Source of the DNA: Vulcanimicrobiota bacterium
GTDB taxonomy: Bacteria; Vulcanimicrobiota; Xenobia; Xenobiales; JADMJV01
Assembly (NCBI GenBank): GCA_019637395.1
Contig: JAHBVR010000025.1
Location: 55,046 to 119,045, forward strand
Direction: 5' to 3'
Length of the DNA stretch: 64,000 nucleotides
Under the pieces are notes generated by a model that had not been told where the DNA came from, searched no databases, and saw nothing but the letters and a program-made list of their open reading frames with translations. Within the stretch, counting starts at the first letter, position 1. The number at the start of each line of letters is the position of its first letter. The translations under genes were made by a program, and so were the position numbers. This document shows, one piece after another, positions 1 through 9,037 of the stretch.

Positions 1-189
1 GCAGGGACGAAACCCGGCTGCTTCCGCTTGTTCAGCGCTGTCGTGAAAAGCCACGTTCTCGGGCCGGGCCAGCCGGGCCGCGCAGCTGGGACGGCAGTAG
101 ACTCCGGTGGTTTTGACCGAGTAGAAGAAAGTATCATCGTGTTGGCGCTGCGCAATCGCCTGCCAGCGCCTCTCTTGGAGTGTGTTCAT
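1..189 (-). CDS. Ada-type methylphosphotriester DNA-binding domain protein, N-terminal part only
   Basis: This open frame runs off the left edge of the window; only the first 63 codons are present. It is not an isolated ORF of the usual size, but the translation is unmistakable. It contains FFYSVKTTGVYCRPSC at residues 21-36 and RPENVAF just after, and ends at FRPC. This matches the zinc domain of Ada, in which four Cys bind zinc and one takes the methyl group from DNA phosphotriesters. Cys32, Cys36 and Cys63 are visible; the fourth lies beyond the edge. Downstream it could be a full Ada regulator-methyltransferase or an Ada-AlkA fusion. It starts 55 nt after the DA1-like gene on the same strand, so the two may be cotranscribed. 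Confidence 0.88.
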   Translation of the reverse strand, partial: MNTLQERRWQAIAQRQHDDTFFYSVKTTGVYCRPSCAARLARPENVAFHDSAEQAEAAGFRPC

Positions 190-244
190 AAGCTCACTTT
201 AGGCCGTCTCGAAGCCGGCCGCACCCCGCTTCTTGCGCTCAAAT

Positions 245-1375
245 TCAACCGTCCAGATAGGCCAGAAAATGGGTCCACAGAGAAAAGCTGGTCAGGCTCT
301 TCATGCGTTCCACCAACGGGAGCGTACCCACCTGCTCTTCCAGGCGCAGGCAGCGTCGCAGTCCGCGCCCATAGACGGGACAAAGCGTGCGGAACAGGTT
401 CTCGGCAAAGGCGGCCCGGCCCAGGTTGTGGGCCACCCTCCATTCCACCCAGCAGGCAAACCCTTCCATGACGTCGGGGGACTGAGGCGGGCAGTGCTGC
501 CACTGCCAGACATGAGTGAATTCGTGGGCCAGAACCGCGGCCGCGAACCAGACCGGATAATCTTTGCCCAGCCAGATCTGGCGTGCGGCCGGGTCCCACA
601 AACCCACCACCGAGCGTCCTAAAAAATAGGTATCGCTGCCGCGCCTGGGCATTTCCTCGGGCTGATGGGCCAAACGCAGTTGAAAAGGTTGGCTGACCTC
701 CAACCCCAGTTCTTCGGCGCAAAAGGCGCGGACCTCGTTGAAGAGAGCGCTCAGGCTATCCATATCCGAGATTCGCTCCCGGGCGCATTCCTCACAGATT
801 CCGTCCAGCGCGGGCTCCAGGCAAAATTGGCATAAACACATCGCTTCCCAGAAGCACTCCGGGCAGTACCACCAGCCGTCGCAGATGTGCCAGCGCAGCG
901 ATAGCACCCGGCAACAACCTCCGCAAGCCCGCACCGGGCCGCCGCAGGCCGAACACTCCTGGCCTTGCTTGACGGCTTCCCCACAGTCCAGGCAGAGCGG
1001 ATAGCGCGCCGCGCATTGGGCACAGTAACTCTTGGCGCCAAAGGTCAGACAGTCGGAGTAGACCAGGCCGTCGCAGCTATGGCAGCGCGGAAAATTGCCC
1101 TCGCAGAAGATGCAGATGCAACCGCGCTCATCCTCGGCGGCCACCTCGAAGGCCGGGCGGCCGCAACAGAAACACAGGGCCACTCCTTGGGAGCACTCGT
1201 GGCAATAGGCCAGACCATCCTCCCAAGATTTGCCGCCCCCGGCTTCGATGGCGATGGCACATTCGCAGCAACGCGAGACGGAGGCCAGGCACTCCTCACA
1301 GCCCCATAGATTGCGGGTGGTCAAAATCAGCTCGGGGGACTCGGTGTCCCCGCAAAAGTTACAGCCCTGACCCAT
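245..1375 (-). CDS. DA1-like zinc peptidase with Cys-rich zinc-ribbon N-terminus
   Basis: The protein has about 376 residues. The first ~200 are packed with CxxC pairs (CNFCG, CEEC, CHEC, CFCCG, CHSC, CAQC, CLDC, CGGC and others), suggesting many small zinc-binding modules like the LIM domains before the peptidase of plant DA1. The C-terminal third has the gluzincin motif HEFTH at about residues 284-288 and a downstream Glu in MEGFACWVEW, matching the DA1-like peptidase family. The expected activity is a metalloprotease; the substrate is unknown and there is no signal peptide, so it is probably cytoplasmic. I chose ATG at 1375, immediately before the first zinc motif, over an in-frame TTG at 1402. 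It is divergent from the next gene. Confidence 0.75.
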   Translation of the reverse strand: MGQGCNFCGDTESPELILTTRNLWGCEECLASVSRCCECAIAIEAGGGKSWEDGLAYCHECSQGVALCFCCGRPAFEVAAEDERGCICIFCEGNFPRCHSCDGLVYSDCLTFGAKSYCAQCAARYPLCLDCGEAVKQGQECSACGGPVRACGGCCRVLSLRWHICDGWWYCPECFWEAMCLCQFCLEPALDGICEECARERISDMDSLSALFNEVRAFCAEELGLEVSQPFQLRLAHQPEEMPRRGSDTYFLGRSVVGLWDPAARQIWLGKDYPVWFAAAVLAHEFTHVWQWQHCPPQSPDVMEGFACWVEWRVAHNLGRAAFAENLFRTLCPVYGRGLRRCLRLEEQVGTLPLVERMKSLTSFSLWTHFLAYLDG

Positions 1376-1434
1376 GGCCAGCTTATTTACCCGTTTGTTC
1401 AAAAATTAGAGATACTTTTTAACTCTGAGTTTAC

Positions 1435-1440
1435 TAGACT
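1435..1440 (+). promoter_or_regulatory. Candidate -10 element (TAGACT) 6 nt before start codon
   Basis: TAGACT is separated from the ATG at 1447 by gaaggt, so a transcript would begin at or next to the start codon. The gaagg could instead act as a Shine-Dalgarno sequence. No clear -35 is seen. Confidence 0.45.
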
Positions 1441-1446
1441 GAAGGT

Positions 1447-2223
1447 ATGACACCTATGTCCGGCACCAGCCAACGGCTTCAGAACGTAATCCACCGCCTG
1501 CGCCTCGTTCAGGGTAACATCCAGGAGGTGCAGAACATCTACACGGCCGCCGCCGCCGATGCCAACGCCAGCAACACCGACATGATCAATACCAAGAAGC
1601 CCATGGCCAACGCTCTGAAAGACCGCGGCGACATCAGCGTGGCCGCCGACGGCAAGACGCTGGTGGGCCTGGTCAACGGCACCCTGAGCCGACTGCGTAA
1701 GACGGAGGGTAAACTGGTGCTCAGCACCGAGACCGCCAAGAACGCGGGCTTCCCGCTGGATGGTTTGCACCAGGAGATCTTCGACCTTTCCGAGACCGCC
1801 GAGAATGCTGATGCTCGGGCGATTTTGAAGCAAAGTCTGGGCTGGATGGGACGCGGCCAGACTTATCATCAGTGGGCCGCCCGCACCGCCGACTGGGCTC
1901 GCGGCAGCGCCGCCTACGGCGAAAACCGCCTCTCCCAGGTGGGCAACTCTCTCAATGCGGTGGCCAGGGATAACGCCGACGGTAAGAACGTGACCAACGA
2001 TATGGCCGCCGCCAAGCCCAACATCGATCTGGCCATTCGCGCCGTGGGCGAGCACAATGACCACGCCAAAACCACCGTCGGCCAGGAAGCCGAAGTCATC
2101 GTGGCCCTGGCCCAGGTCCAGGAACATCTGGCTCAGGCCCTGGCTTTGAGTCAGCCCGTTCCTCCCGCCTTCCACCGGCCCAACCTGCTCGACGTGCTCC
2201 AGGCCAACGATCCCACCCCTTGA
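1447..2223 (+). CDS. Hypothetical helical protein
   Basis: This is a 258-residue protein with no signal peptide, membrane segment or motif I recognise. The composition (Ala, Asn, Asp, Leu and Gln, almost no Cys) suggests long amphipathic helices, possibly a coiled-coil or bundle. It is followed by the fatty acid transporter with a 4-nt TTGA overlap (stop TGA, start TTG), so the two are almost certainly cotranscribed and translationally coupled. A TAGACT box sits 6 nt before its ATG. The function is unknown; the pairing with a transporter may be only positional. Confidence 0.7.
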   Translation: MTPMSGTSQRLQNVIHRLRLVQGNIQEVQNIYTAAAADANASNTDMINTKKPMANALKDRGDISVAADGKTLVGLVNGTLSRLRKTEGKLVLSTETAKNAGFPLDGLHQEIFDLSETAENADARAILKQSLGWMGRGQTYHQWAARTADWARGSAAYGENRLSQVGNSLNAVARDNADGKNVTNDMAAAKPNIDLAIRAVGEHNDHAKTTVGQEAEVIVALAQVQEHLAQALALSQPVPPAFHRPNLLDVLQANDPTP

Positions 2224-3548
2224 TCGCCGGCCTTTCCCGCTTCTTCACCCAGGTTGTCCACCGGTTCTTGCCCGATCCGCTGATCTTTTCCATTCTGCTC
2301 AGTTTGCTCGTGTTTGTGGCCGCCCTGAGGTTCACTCCCGCCACCCCGGTGGCCCTGATCACCTACTGGGGCGAGGGATTCTGGGAGTTGCTCAAATTCT
2401 CCATGCAAATGGCCATGGTTTTGGTCATGGGCCACGCCCTGGCCAGTTCGGCCGCGGTGGGGGCGATGATGCGCCGGGTGGCCTCGCTGGCTCGAACTCC
2501 CGCCCAGGGAGTGATGCTGGTCACCTTCGTGTCCGCCCTGGCCAGCGTGCTCAACTGGGGCTTCGGACTGGTGCTGGGGGCCATGTTCGCCCGCGAAGTG
2601 GCCCGGCGCGTTCCCCACTCCGACTACAGCCTGCTGATCGCCTGCGCCTACATCGGATTTCTGCCCTGGCACGGCGGCCTTTCCGGTTCGATTCCGCTGA
2701 TGGCGGCCACCGCCGGCAACCCGGTGGAGAAGTATTGCGGGGTGATTCCCATGTCGCAAACTTTGGGGACCGGCTACAACCTCTTCATTACCCTGGGTCT
2801 GATCGTCAGCCTGCCCTTCCTGACCCGTATGATGCTGCCCGGCCCTGAGGAGGTGCGCAAAGTCGACCCGGCCCTGCTCAAAGAAGAGCCGAGCACCCGA
2901 CGAGTCCTGCGGGAAGATGCCACTCTGGCCGAGCGCCTGGAAGAATCACCCTGGCTGGCCTGGTTGGTGGTGCTGGCCATCGCCGTTTTTCTAGGTTTGC
3001 GCCTGCACGAGCGCGGGTTGGTCAAATGCATCGACGTCAACAACGTCAACATGCTGTTCATGGCCCTGGGTCTGGCCTTGCACGGCACGCCCATGGCCTA
3101 CGCCCGGGCCATCACCAACTCGGCCCGGGGCTGCGCCTCCATCATGCTGCAGTATCCCTTTTATGCCGGCATTCAGATGATGATGGACAGGTCCGGATTG
3201 GGCGGCGTCATCACCCACGCTTTCATCGAAGTAGCCAGCAAGCAGACCTTTCCCTTCCTGGTTTTCTTCAGTTCCGCCCTGGTCAACTTCGCCATTCCTT
3301 CGGGAGGCGGGCACTGGGTAGTGCAGGGACCCTTCGTCATGCCGGCGGCGCTGGAGCTGGGGGCTGACCTGGGTAAGGCCACCATGGCCATCGCCTACGG
3401 CGAGGCCTGGATGAACATGGCCCAACCTTTCTGGGCTCTGCCGGCTCTGGCCATCGCCGGACTGGGCGTGCGCGACATCATGGGCTATTGTGTGACCGCG
3501 CTGCTCTTTTCGGCAGTGATTTTTCTTTTAGGACTGGCCCTGTTTTGA
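2220..3548 (+). CDS. atoE: AtoE-family short-chain fatty acid transporter
   Basis: The 442-residue polytopic membrane protein matches the length and character of the AtoE/SCFA_trans family, which moves short-chain fatty acids such as acetoacetate or butyrate across the inner membrane. Typical features are the opening RFLPDPLIFSILLS, the central GFLPWHGGLSGSIPL, the NNVNMLFMALGLALHG segment and the C-terminal IPSGGGHWVVQGPF. About ten or more hydrophobic segments are visible. It starts with TTG at 2220, overlapping the previous stop by 4 nt, and its own stop overlaps the next gene in the same TTGA arrangement. No CoA-transferase or thiolase gene is nearby, so the substrate is not fixed by context. 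Confidence 0.88.
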   Translation: MIAGLSRFFTQVVHRFLPDPLIFSILLSLLVFVAALRFTPATPVALITYWGEGFWELLKFSMQMAMVLVMGHALASSAAVGAMMRRVASLARTPAQGVMLVTFVSALASVLNWGFGLVLGAMFAREVARRVPHSDYSLLIACAYIGFLPWHGGLSGSIPLMAATAGNPVEKYCGVIPMSQTLGTGYNLFITLGLIVSLPFLTRMMLPGPEEVRKVDPALLKEEPSTRRVLREDATLAERLEESPWLAWLVVLAIAVFLGLRLHERGLVKCIDVNNVNMLFMALGLALHGTPMAYARAITNSARGCASIMLQYPFYAGIQMMMDRSGLGGVITHAFIEVASKQTFPFLVFFSSALVNFAIPSGGGHWVVQGPFVMPAALELGADLGKATMAIAYGEAWMNMAQPFWALPALAIAGLGVRDIMGYCVTALLFSAVIFLLGLALF

Positions 3549-4252
3549 GTATCCTGACCCTGGCCTTTGACGCCGACGACACCCTGTGGCACAACGAGAC
3601 TCTCTTCGCCGTGACCAGCGAACAAATCGGCGCCTTATTGGCCCCCTACGCCGATTCGGACAACCTGCACCGCCGTCTGGTGGAGACCGAACGGCGCAAT
3701 CTGCGCCTCTTCGGCTACGGCGTGAAGGGCTTCACCCTGTCTATGATCGAGTCGGCCATCGAGGTCTCCGAGGGCCGGGTCAGCGCCCGCGAGATCCAGG
3801 CCATTCTCGAGGCCGGCAAAAAACTGCTGGCCCATCCCATCGAACTGCTGCCCCAGGTGCGCGAGAGTCTGGAGGGCCTGGCCAAGAAGCACAATCTCAT
3901 GATGATCACCAAAGGCGATCTTTTTCATCAGGAGAGCCGCCTGGCCATGTCCGGGCTGGGTGACCTGTTCAGCGCCGTCGAAATCGTCTCCGAGAAAAAC
4001 GCCGAAACCTATCGAAAAATCCTTCGTCGCTACCATCTGGATGCGGAAGACTTCGTCATGGTGGGCAATTCCGTCAAGTCCGATATCCTGCCCGTGCTGG
4101 AAGTAGGCGCGCGAGCCATCTACATCCCCTACGAAATCACCTGGGAGTTGGAAGTCGCCGAGCTAGGCAATCCCGACCCCTCCCGCTGTCGCCGCTGCCA
4201 ATCCATCGCTGAGGTGGCCGGGACCGTGGCCGAGTTTTTTCAGACCGTCTGA
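3545..4252 (+). CDS. HAD-superfamily hydrolase
   Basis: This is a cytoplasmic phosphatase of about 235 residues with the haloacid dehalogenase signature. Motif I is FDADDTLW, with nucleophile and acid Asp. Motif II is the Thr of MMITKGD, motif III a Lys in the TYRKILRR region, and motif IV VGNSVKSDI with two acidic positions. A helical cap lies between motifs I and II. A longer frame begins at 3488 inside the transporter, but the TTG at 3545 overlaps the transporter stop as TTGA and places motif I at the usual distance from the N-terminus, so I prefer it. The 3' end overlaps the convergent kinase gene by 13 nt. The substrate cannot be inferred. Confidence 0.85.
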   Translation: MSILTLAFDADDTLWHNETLFAVTSEQIGALLAPYADSDNLHRRLVETERRNLRLFGYGVKGFTLSMIESAIEVSEGRVSAREIQAILEAGKKLLAHPIELLPQVRESLEGLAKKHNLMMITKGDLFHQESRLAMSGLGDLFSAVEIVSEKNAETYRKILRRYHLDAEDFVMVGNSVKSDILPVLEVGARAIYIPYEITWELEVAELGNPDPSRCRRCQSIAEVAGTVAEFFQTV

Positions 4253-6303
4253 TCCAGCACCTGGCGGATGGTCTTGGCCAGCGAGAGCGGGGAGAAGGGT
4301 TTCTGTACAAAGCCCCGGCCGGCCGCCAGTTCCTCGCGGGAGGTAACGCTTTCATCCAGATAGCCGCTCATGAACACGACCGGCAACTCCGGACGCTGGC
4401 TGCGGATAGCCTCCACCGCCTGGGGCCCGCTCATGCCCGGCATGACCACGTCGCTGAGGATGCAGTGAATCGGGCCCTGGTAGTGGCTGAGCAGACGCAC
4501 CGCTTCGGCGCCGCTGCTGGCCTCCAATACCGAATACCCCTTGGACTCCAGCGCCAGGCGGGCCACCTTGCGGACGCCGGCTTCGTCCTCGATGACCAGA
4601 ATCGTCTCCGAACCGGTCAGGGTAGAGTCGGCCTCGGCCCGACCACTGGCCTGCAAGACGGGAAACCAGCAGTGGAAAGCGGTGCCCGCTCCATCCTGCG
4701 ACTCCAGTTGGATGGCTCCCCCCAACTGTTCCACGATGCCGTGAGCCACCGCCAGGCCCAGCCCGGTGCCCTGTCCCAGCTCCTTGGTGGTGAAGAACGG
4801 GTCAAAGATGCGATCGCGGATCTCCGCTCCCACGCCTACTCCCGTGTCGGCCACCGTCAGCACCGCGAAAATCCCCGGGGGAAGGCCGGCAAAGGGCGCC
4901 TCCAGCCGGCGTCGCGAGGTGCTCAGGGTCAGCCGGCCTCCTTGCGGCATGGCGTCGCAGGCGTTGCTGGCCAGGTTCATGATCAACTGCTCCAACTGGA
5001 GCGGATCGGCCTGAATCTGACCCACTCCTTCCTGCAATTTCAGCTGGCAGGTCACCGAGTTCTTGACCAGCCCCTCCAGCATACGCGCCGTTTCCGCCAC
5101 CAACGAGTTGAGGTCCACGGAGGTGGGGGTGGTCACGGCCAACCGGCTGAAGGCCAGCAACTGGCGGGTCAGGCGGGCGGTGTGTTCGCCCGCCCGGTAG
5201 ACTTCCATCAGCAGCTCGCGGTCGGGATTGTCTGCTTGCAGGGAGTCGAGCACCAGGTCGCAGTTGCCCAAAATGATGGTCAACTGATTGTTGAAATCGT
5301 GGGCCACCCCACCCGCCAGCCGGCCGATGGCCTCCATTTTCTGGGCCTGCCAGAATTGCTTCTCCAGGCGCTTGCTGGAGGTGATGTCGGTCGAGATGGC
5401 GGCCAGCGCCTGGACCTCTCCGCTGGCCGAAAGCAACGGAAACTTGACCGAGTAAAAAGTTTTCGGCTCCTGATCCAGCTCCAGGGTTTCTTCCAGTTCC
5501 GCCGCCTGGCCGCTGGCCATGACCTGGGATTCGTGCTGGATGAGCTGCTCGGCCTGGGCCGGGGGGAAAAGTTCGAAAGTCGTCTTGCCCAGGATTTCCC
5601 CGGCTTCGCGCTGCCAGTAGCGGCAGCAGGATTGATTGACGATACGGAAGCGCCCGTCCAGCGACTTCACCCAGATGACGGCCCGGGCATTGTCGATGAT
5701 GGCTCGCAACAGGGCCTCGCTGTCGCCCAGTTGCTTCTCGGCTAATTTTTGAGCGGTGATGTCCCGCGAGATACCGATGATTCCAGCCACCTGACCGTAT
5801 TCGTCAAGATAGGGGGCCTTGGTGGCCAGGAAAGTCCGCGTCTCCCCTTGGGCGGTCAGGGTTTCTTCGGCGGTCTCGGAGCGGCCCGATTGGATAATTT
5901 GGCGGTGCCGGCGCTGTAACAGATCCACGCCTCCGGCATCGAATAGCTGGGAGTCATCCTGGCCCAGCACCTCGTCCACTTCTTTGCCCACATAGCGGGC
6001 GGCGGCCTGATTGAGCCAGGTATAGCGTCCCTCCAGGTCTTTGACGAAAAGCGCATCTTGGGTGGCTTCGCTGACGGCCTGCAAGAGCTTGGAAAGCTTG
6101 AGCTGGTTGGAAAGCAGGCGGCGGTATAAGTCGCCACCCAGTTGGGTTAACAATTCAGCCGCTTCCGCCGGGTTCAGGTTCAGCTTCTGGGCCAGTTCAT
6201 CTCGATGCTCCAGGACGAAATCCTGAAGCACCTGGCCGCTATTGTGAGTGTTCAAGGAATTTAGCCATTTGCTCTCGGGGCAAAAAATACTTGTCCGGCA
6301 CAT
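4240..6303 (-). CDS. Hybrid sensor histidine kinase: PAS-PAS-HisKA-HATPase-REC
   Basis: In the 687-residue protein, two PAS domains (roughly residues 70-190 and 195-310) each end in a PAC-like DIT motif ([18 protein letters not shown]). A dimerisation domain follows with the H-box GGVAHDFNN, then an HATPase_c domain (N-box [10 protein letters not shown]-boxes DTGVGV and GTGLGLAV). The last ~120 residues are a receiver domain with acidic pocket ED, phospho-acceptor Asp in LSDVVMPGM, and Lys in FVQKPFSP. No membrane segments are seen, so it senses a cytoplasmic signal. The N-terminal start is uncertain: a promoter-like TTGTTC-16-TATTTT lies just inside the frame, and TTG at about 6255 is an alternative. 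No output regulator is adjacent. Confidence 0.9.
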   Translation of the reverse strand: MCRTSIFCPESKWLNSLNTHNSGQVLQDFVLEHRDELAQKLNLNPAEAAELLTQLGGDLYRRLLSNQLKLSKLLQAVSEATQDALFVKDLEGRYTWLNQAAARYVGKEVDEVLGQDDSQLFDAGGVDLLQRRHRQIIQSGRSETAEETLTAQGETRTFLATKAPYLDEYGQVAGIIGISRDITAQKLAEKQLGDSEALLRAIIDNARAVIWVKSLDGRFRIVNQSCCRYWQREAGEILGKTTFELFPPAQAEQLIQHESQVMASGQAAELEETLELDQEPKTFYSVKFPLLSASGEVQALAAISTDITSSKRLEKQFWQAQKMEAIGRLAGGVAHDFNNQLTIILGNCDLVLDSLQADNPDRELLMEVYRAGEHTARLTRQLLAFSRLAVTTPTSVDLNSLVAETARMLEGLVKNSVTCQLKLQEGVGQIQADPLQLEQLIMNLASNACDAMPQGGRLTLSTSRRRLEAPFAGLPPGIFAVLTVADTGVGVGAEIRDRIFDPFFTTKELGQGTGLGLAVAHGIVEQLGGAIQLESQDGAGTAFHCWFPVLQASGRAEADSTLTGSETILVIEDEAGVRKVARLALESKGYSVLEASSGAEAVRLLSHYQGPIHCILSDVVMPGMSGPQAVEAIRSQRPELPVVFMSGYLDESVTSREELAAGRGFVQKPFSPLSLAKTIRQVLDQTV

Positions 6304-6399
6304 CCGAACAAGCCTTTTAACGGGATGGTAACTTCTTGTTCATTTGTTTCAGGTATTTTTAAGACAAGTTTTACGGCTCGCTAACGGGTCGCGGAGGTA

Positions 6400-7530
6400 A
6401 TGATGGCAGAGATTTCCAGCAGCAGCGCGGTAAAGTCCCCGGCGCTCAGCGGCGTTAAGAAGGCGGCGCCGGCCAAGGCGGCCTTGACCACCCAGGCCAA
6501 GACCGAGACCCAGGCCAAAGCGCCCGCCGACCAGGCTACCGTTAGCGGTGACGCCAAGCTCAAAGACGACCCCCGGGCCAAAAAAGTCACCGAAGGCCTG
6601 GGCGATGCCTACGGCGCCTCCGCGGTCAAGGCGGACACCTGGAAGAAAGGCCCCAACGACACCATCGAGGGCATGCTCAAAGGCAAAGGTTTCTCGTTGA
6701 AGGACATTTACACCAAGGGTGCCGACGGCAAGAACCTGGTCGACAAAGTGCTGGCGGCCAACAACCTCAAAGACGCCAAGAAGATGCGCGACGGCCAGGA
6801 AATGATCATCCCCGATCTGGGCAAGAATGGCGCGGGAACGGCCACGGCCGGGCTGAAACCGGGCGAAAAGACGGAACAAAAGGAAGTCGGCGCTCACAAG
6901 ATTCAAAGTGAAAAGCTGGAGGACGGCACCAACCGCTCCAGTGTGCAGACCAATAACGGGACCGGAGTCAGCGTCGATTCGCCGGGCAACAGCACCGCCG
7001 CCGCGCGTAAGGAGGGCGACACCACGCGCACTCAGATTGTGGCCAAAGACGCTCAGGGCAAGCCTTCCACTCAGGTGGACACCACCACCCAGGGCAACCA
7101 GGATACCGTTGAGGCCAAAACCTTGAACGGCGGCACGCTGACCGGCACGGCCAGCCAGGATGGGGTGCAACTGCAGAACGGCGACGTCAAAGTCAATACC
7201 GACCTCGACGAGCGCAAGCGCGATGGGGGAGTGGAGAATTTCGGCGCCCGCGTGGACAAATTCTTTGGCCTGGGTCCCAAGGGTCCCTCGCCTACGGTCG
7301 ACGTGCAGGGCAAGCAAGTGACCACCAGCGCGGTGGGCAACGACATCACCGTCAGCGCCGACGGCAAGCCGGTGGCCCAGTTCAACCAGGATGCCGACGA
7401 CGGTTTCTTCGAGCGCACCGGCGCGGTGGTGGACAAAGGGGTCAAGGTGGTCACCGATCTGGCCAGCCAGGCCGGCACCGCCATCAGCAACACCGCCAGC
7501 GGCATGTGGAACTGGCTCACCGGGGGTTAG
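6400..7530 (+). CDS. LysM-like domain protein of unknown function
   Basis: This 376-residue protein has a low-complexity Ala/Lys/Gln N-terminus. A segment at about residues 85-135 resembles a LysM fold: it has NDTIEGM near its start, VLAANNL in the middle and DGQEMIIP at its end. A long Thr/Asp/Gly/Asn-rich region that looks like beta repeats follows, with a short hydrophobic C-terminus (MWNWLTGG). There is no classical signal peptide. It has a good Shine-Dalgarno (ggagg at 6393-6397) 5 nt before the second ATG at 6403, so the protein may start one residue later. It is convergent with the next gene, overlapping by 4 nt. A wall-associated or exported role is an inference from LysM only. Confidence 0.7.
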   Translation: MMAEISSSSAVKSPALSGVKKAAPAKAALTTQAKTETQAKAPADQATVSGDAKLKDDPRAKKVTEGLGDAYGASAVKADTWKKGPNDTIEGMLKGKGFSLKDIYTKGADGKNLVDKVLAANNLKDAKKMRDGQEMIIPDLGKNGAGTATAGLKPGEKTEQKEVGAHKIQSEKLEDGTNRSSVQTNNGTGVSVDSPGNSTAAARKEGDTTRTQIVAKDAQGKPSTQVDTTTQGNQDTVEAKTLNGGTLTGTASQDGVQLQNGDVKVNTDLDERKRDGGVENFGARVDKFFGLGPKGPSPTVDVQGKQVTTSAVGNDITVSADGKPVAQFNQDADDGFFERTGAVVDKGVKVVTDLASQAGTAISNTASGMWNWLTGG

Positions 7531-8120
7531 ACTAACTTCAAGTCCACCAGCAGCGAAACCGTCTGCCCTTCGGGCAGGCGGTTTACGACTTTTAACTGAC
7601 CGTGCAAGAGCACGCCGCGACTGACGGAAAAGGCATACCTTCCCTGCACTTCCAGTTGTTCGTCGGCTCCCTGGCTGCTCAGCCGGGCCACCAGTTCGTC
7701 CCCTTCTTCGCGAAATTCCTCGACCAGGTAGGTGATATCGAGCGGCTCGCTACGGTTGGGCACGCCTTCGCTGCAGGTCCATTCCGCCTTTTCTTCGAGC
7801 GAGTCCTCAGACAGCATGGGAAAGGGAGACAGAGCCGCCCATTCCTCGTTGCCCTTGGGCATCAGGCCGCAGCCGTCCAGATAAACCTTGCGCTGGGCCG
7901 GAGGATTTTGAAAAGCCTGGGTCAGCGGTCCACTCCGCTCGCGCACTTCTTCGCGCACGCCTACGATCATCAGCCCGTCGCGCTCCTCCAGCAGCGTCCA
8001 CTCCTGGGTGGTGATCACCAGGCCCTGCAGGGGCGGAGGGTCGGATTCCATTTGCATGGTGCGCAGGTAGCTGAGCGGGGCGGCCGGGCCGAATTGATAT
8101 TCCAGTCGGGCGGTTAACAT
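7527..8120 (-). CDS. Hypothetical protein, predicted beta-rich
   Basis: This 197-residue acidic protein has no signal peptide or membrane segment. The alternating hydrophobic pattern near the C-terminus (RYAFSVSRGVLLHGQLKVVNRL and following) suggests a beta-sandwich or beta-sheet domain, and one CG and one TCSEG Cys are present. I do not recognise a family. It overlaps the convergent LysM-like gene by 4 nt at its stop. No Shine-Dalgarno is obvious at the ATG. Confidence 0.6.
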   Translation of the reverse strand: MLTARLEYQFGPAAPLSYLRTMQMESDPPPLQGLVITTQEWTLLEERDGLMIVGVREEVRERSGPLTQAFQNPPAQRKVYLDGCGLMPKGNEEWAALSPFPMLSEDSLEEKAEWTCSEGVPNRSEPLDITYLVEEFREEGDELVARLSSQGADEQLEVQGRYAFSVSRGVLLHGQLKVVNRLPEGQTVSLLVDLKLV

Positions 8121-8216
8121 CTGCCGGGCTTTGGTCAGGCAGCCGAGCTACCCTTCCCGAAAGTTCACAAGTTGGAGGCGAGCGGACCTCCGGGATTTGC
8201 TAACCTGGAAGTGTCC

Positions 8217-8987
8217 ATGAAAATCGCTCCCCAAACCCGCTACCTTCCTCACCGCAGCGGCCATTCGCACAATGACGAAATGCAGGCCCGGCCGCTCGAG
8301 CAGGCGCTGCAGGATGGTTTTACCAGCATCGAGGTGGATGTCCATGTGCTCAAGGGGCGCCTCATGGTGGGCCACACCGTCAAGGACGCCGAGCGCAAGA
8401 ATCTTTCCCTGGAAGACGGCTATCTGGCGCCGCTGCAAAAGCGCGTGGAACAGTTCGGCTCGGTCTACCCGCAGTCCGCGCCGGTGACCTTGATGCTCGA
8501 TTTTAAGGGTAACGCGCAATCCACCTATGATACTCTCAAACCGCTTTTGCAGAAGTACGCCGGCATGCTGGTGCAGGTGCAGGGCGGCCAGCAGCAATCC
8601 GGGCCGGTGCAGGTGGTGGTGACCGGCAACCGCCCTCAGTTGGAATCGCTCGATGATCGTAGCCTTTTCCTGGACGGCTCGCTCAAGCAGGCTCTGGAGC
8701 GTCCCGGCAGCCTCGATCCCGGAGTGACTCCCACCGTGGAGGGCAACTATCACATGTACTTCCGCTGGAACGGAAACGGCGCCATGCCCGAGGGAGAGCG
8801 CCAGAAGTTGGAGCGCATGGCTAACTCGGTGCACGAGCAGGGGCTGCAGATGCGTCTGTGGGACGCGCCCGACAAAGTGCGCGCTTGGGAAACCCTGGTG
8901 GCGGCCGGAGTGGACCGGGTGAACACCGACGACCTGGATGGTTTCGCTGCCTGGCAATCTGTTCACTCGGCGTCAAAAAACGCTTAG
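8217..8987 (+). CDS. GDPD/PI-PLC-like phosphodiesterase (AIM6-like)
   Basis: The 256-residue protein begins LPHRSGHSHNDEMQARPLEQAL and continues GFTSIEVDVHVLKGRLMVGHT. This is the start of the glycerophosphodiester phosphodiesterase TIM barrel as found in the AIM6-like subgroup: HSHND in place of the HRG loop, the EVDVH metal ligands and the second-shell GH. The C-terminal part has LRLWDAPD-like and GVDRVNTDDL segments, the closing strand with an Asp pair. No signal peptide is evident. The ATG at 8217 has a ggaag Shine-Dalgarno 5 nt upstream; a longer TTG-started frame from 8172 is less likely. The substrate (a phosphodiester lipid or head group) is inferred only from the fold. Confidence 0.78.
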   Translation: MKIAPQTRYLPHRSGHSHNDEMQARPLEQALQDGFTSIEVDVHVLKGRLMVGHTVKDAERKNLSLEDGYLAPLQKRVEQFGSVYPQSAPVTLMLDFKGNAQSTYDTLKPLLQKYAGMLVQVQGGQQQSGPVQVVVTGNRPQLESLDDRSLFLDGSLKQALERPGSLDPGVTPTVEGNYHMYFRWNGNGAMPEGERQKLERMANSVHEQGLQMRLWDAPDKVRAWETLVAAGVDRVNTDDLDGFAAWQSVHSASKNA

Positions 8988-9037
8988 CTCCCGGGTGATA
9001 TGCTGCTCCGGCAGGACACACATCTCTTGGAGGTCGC

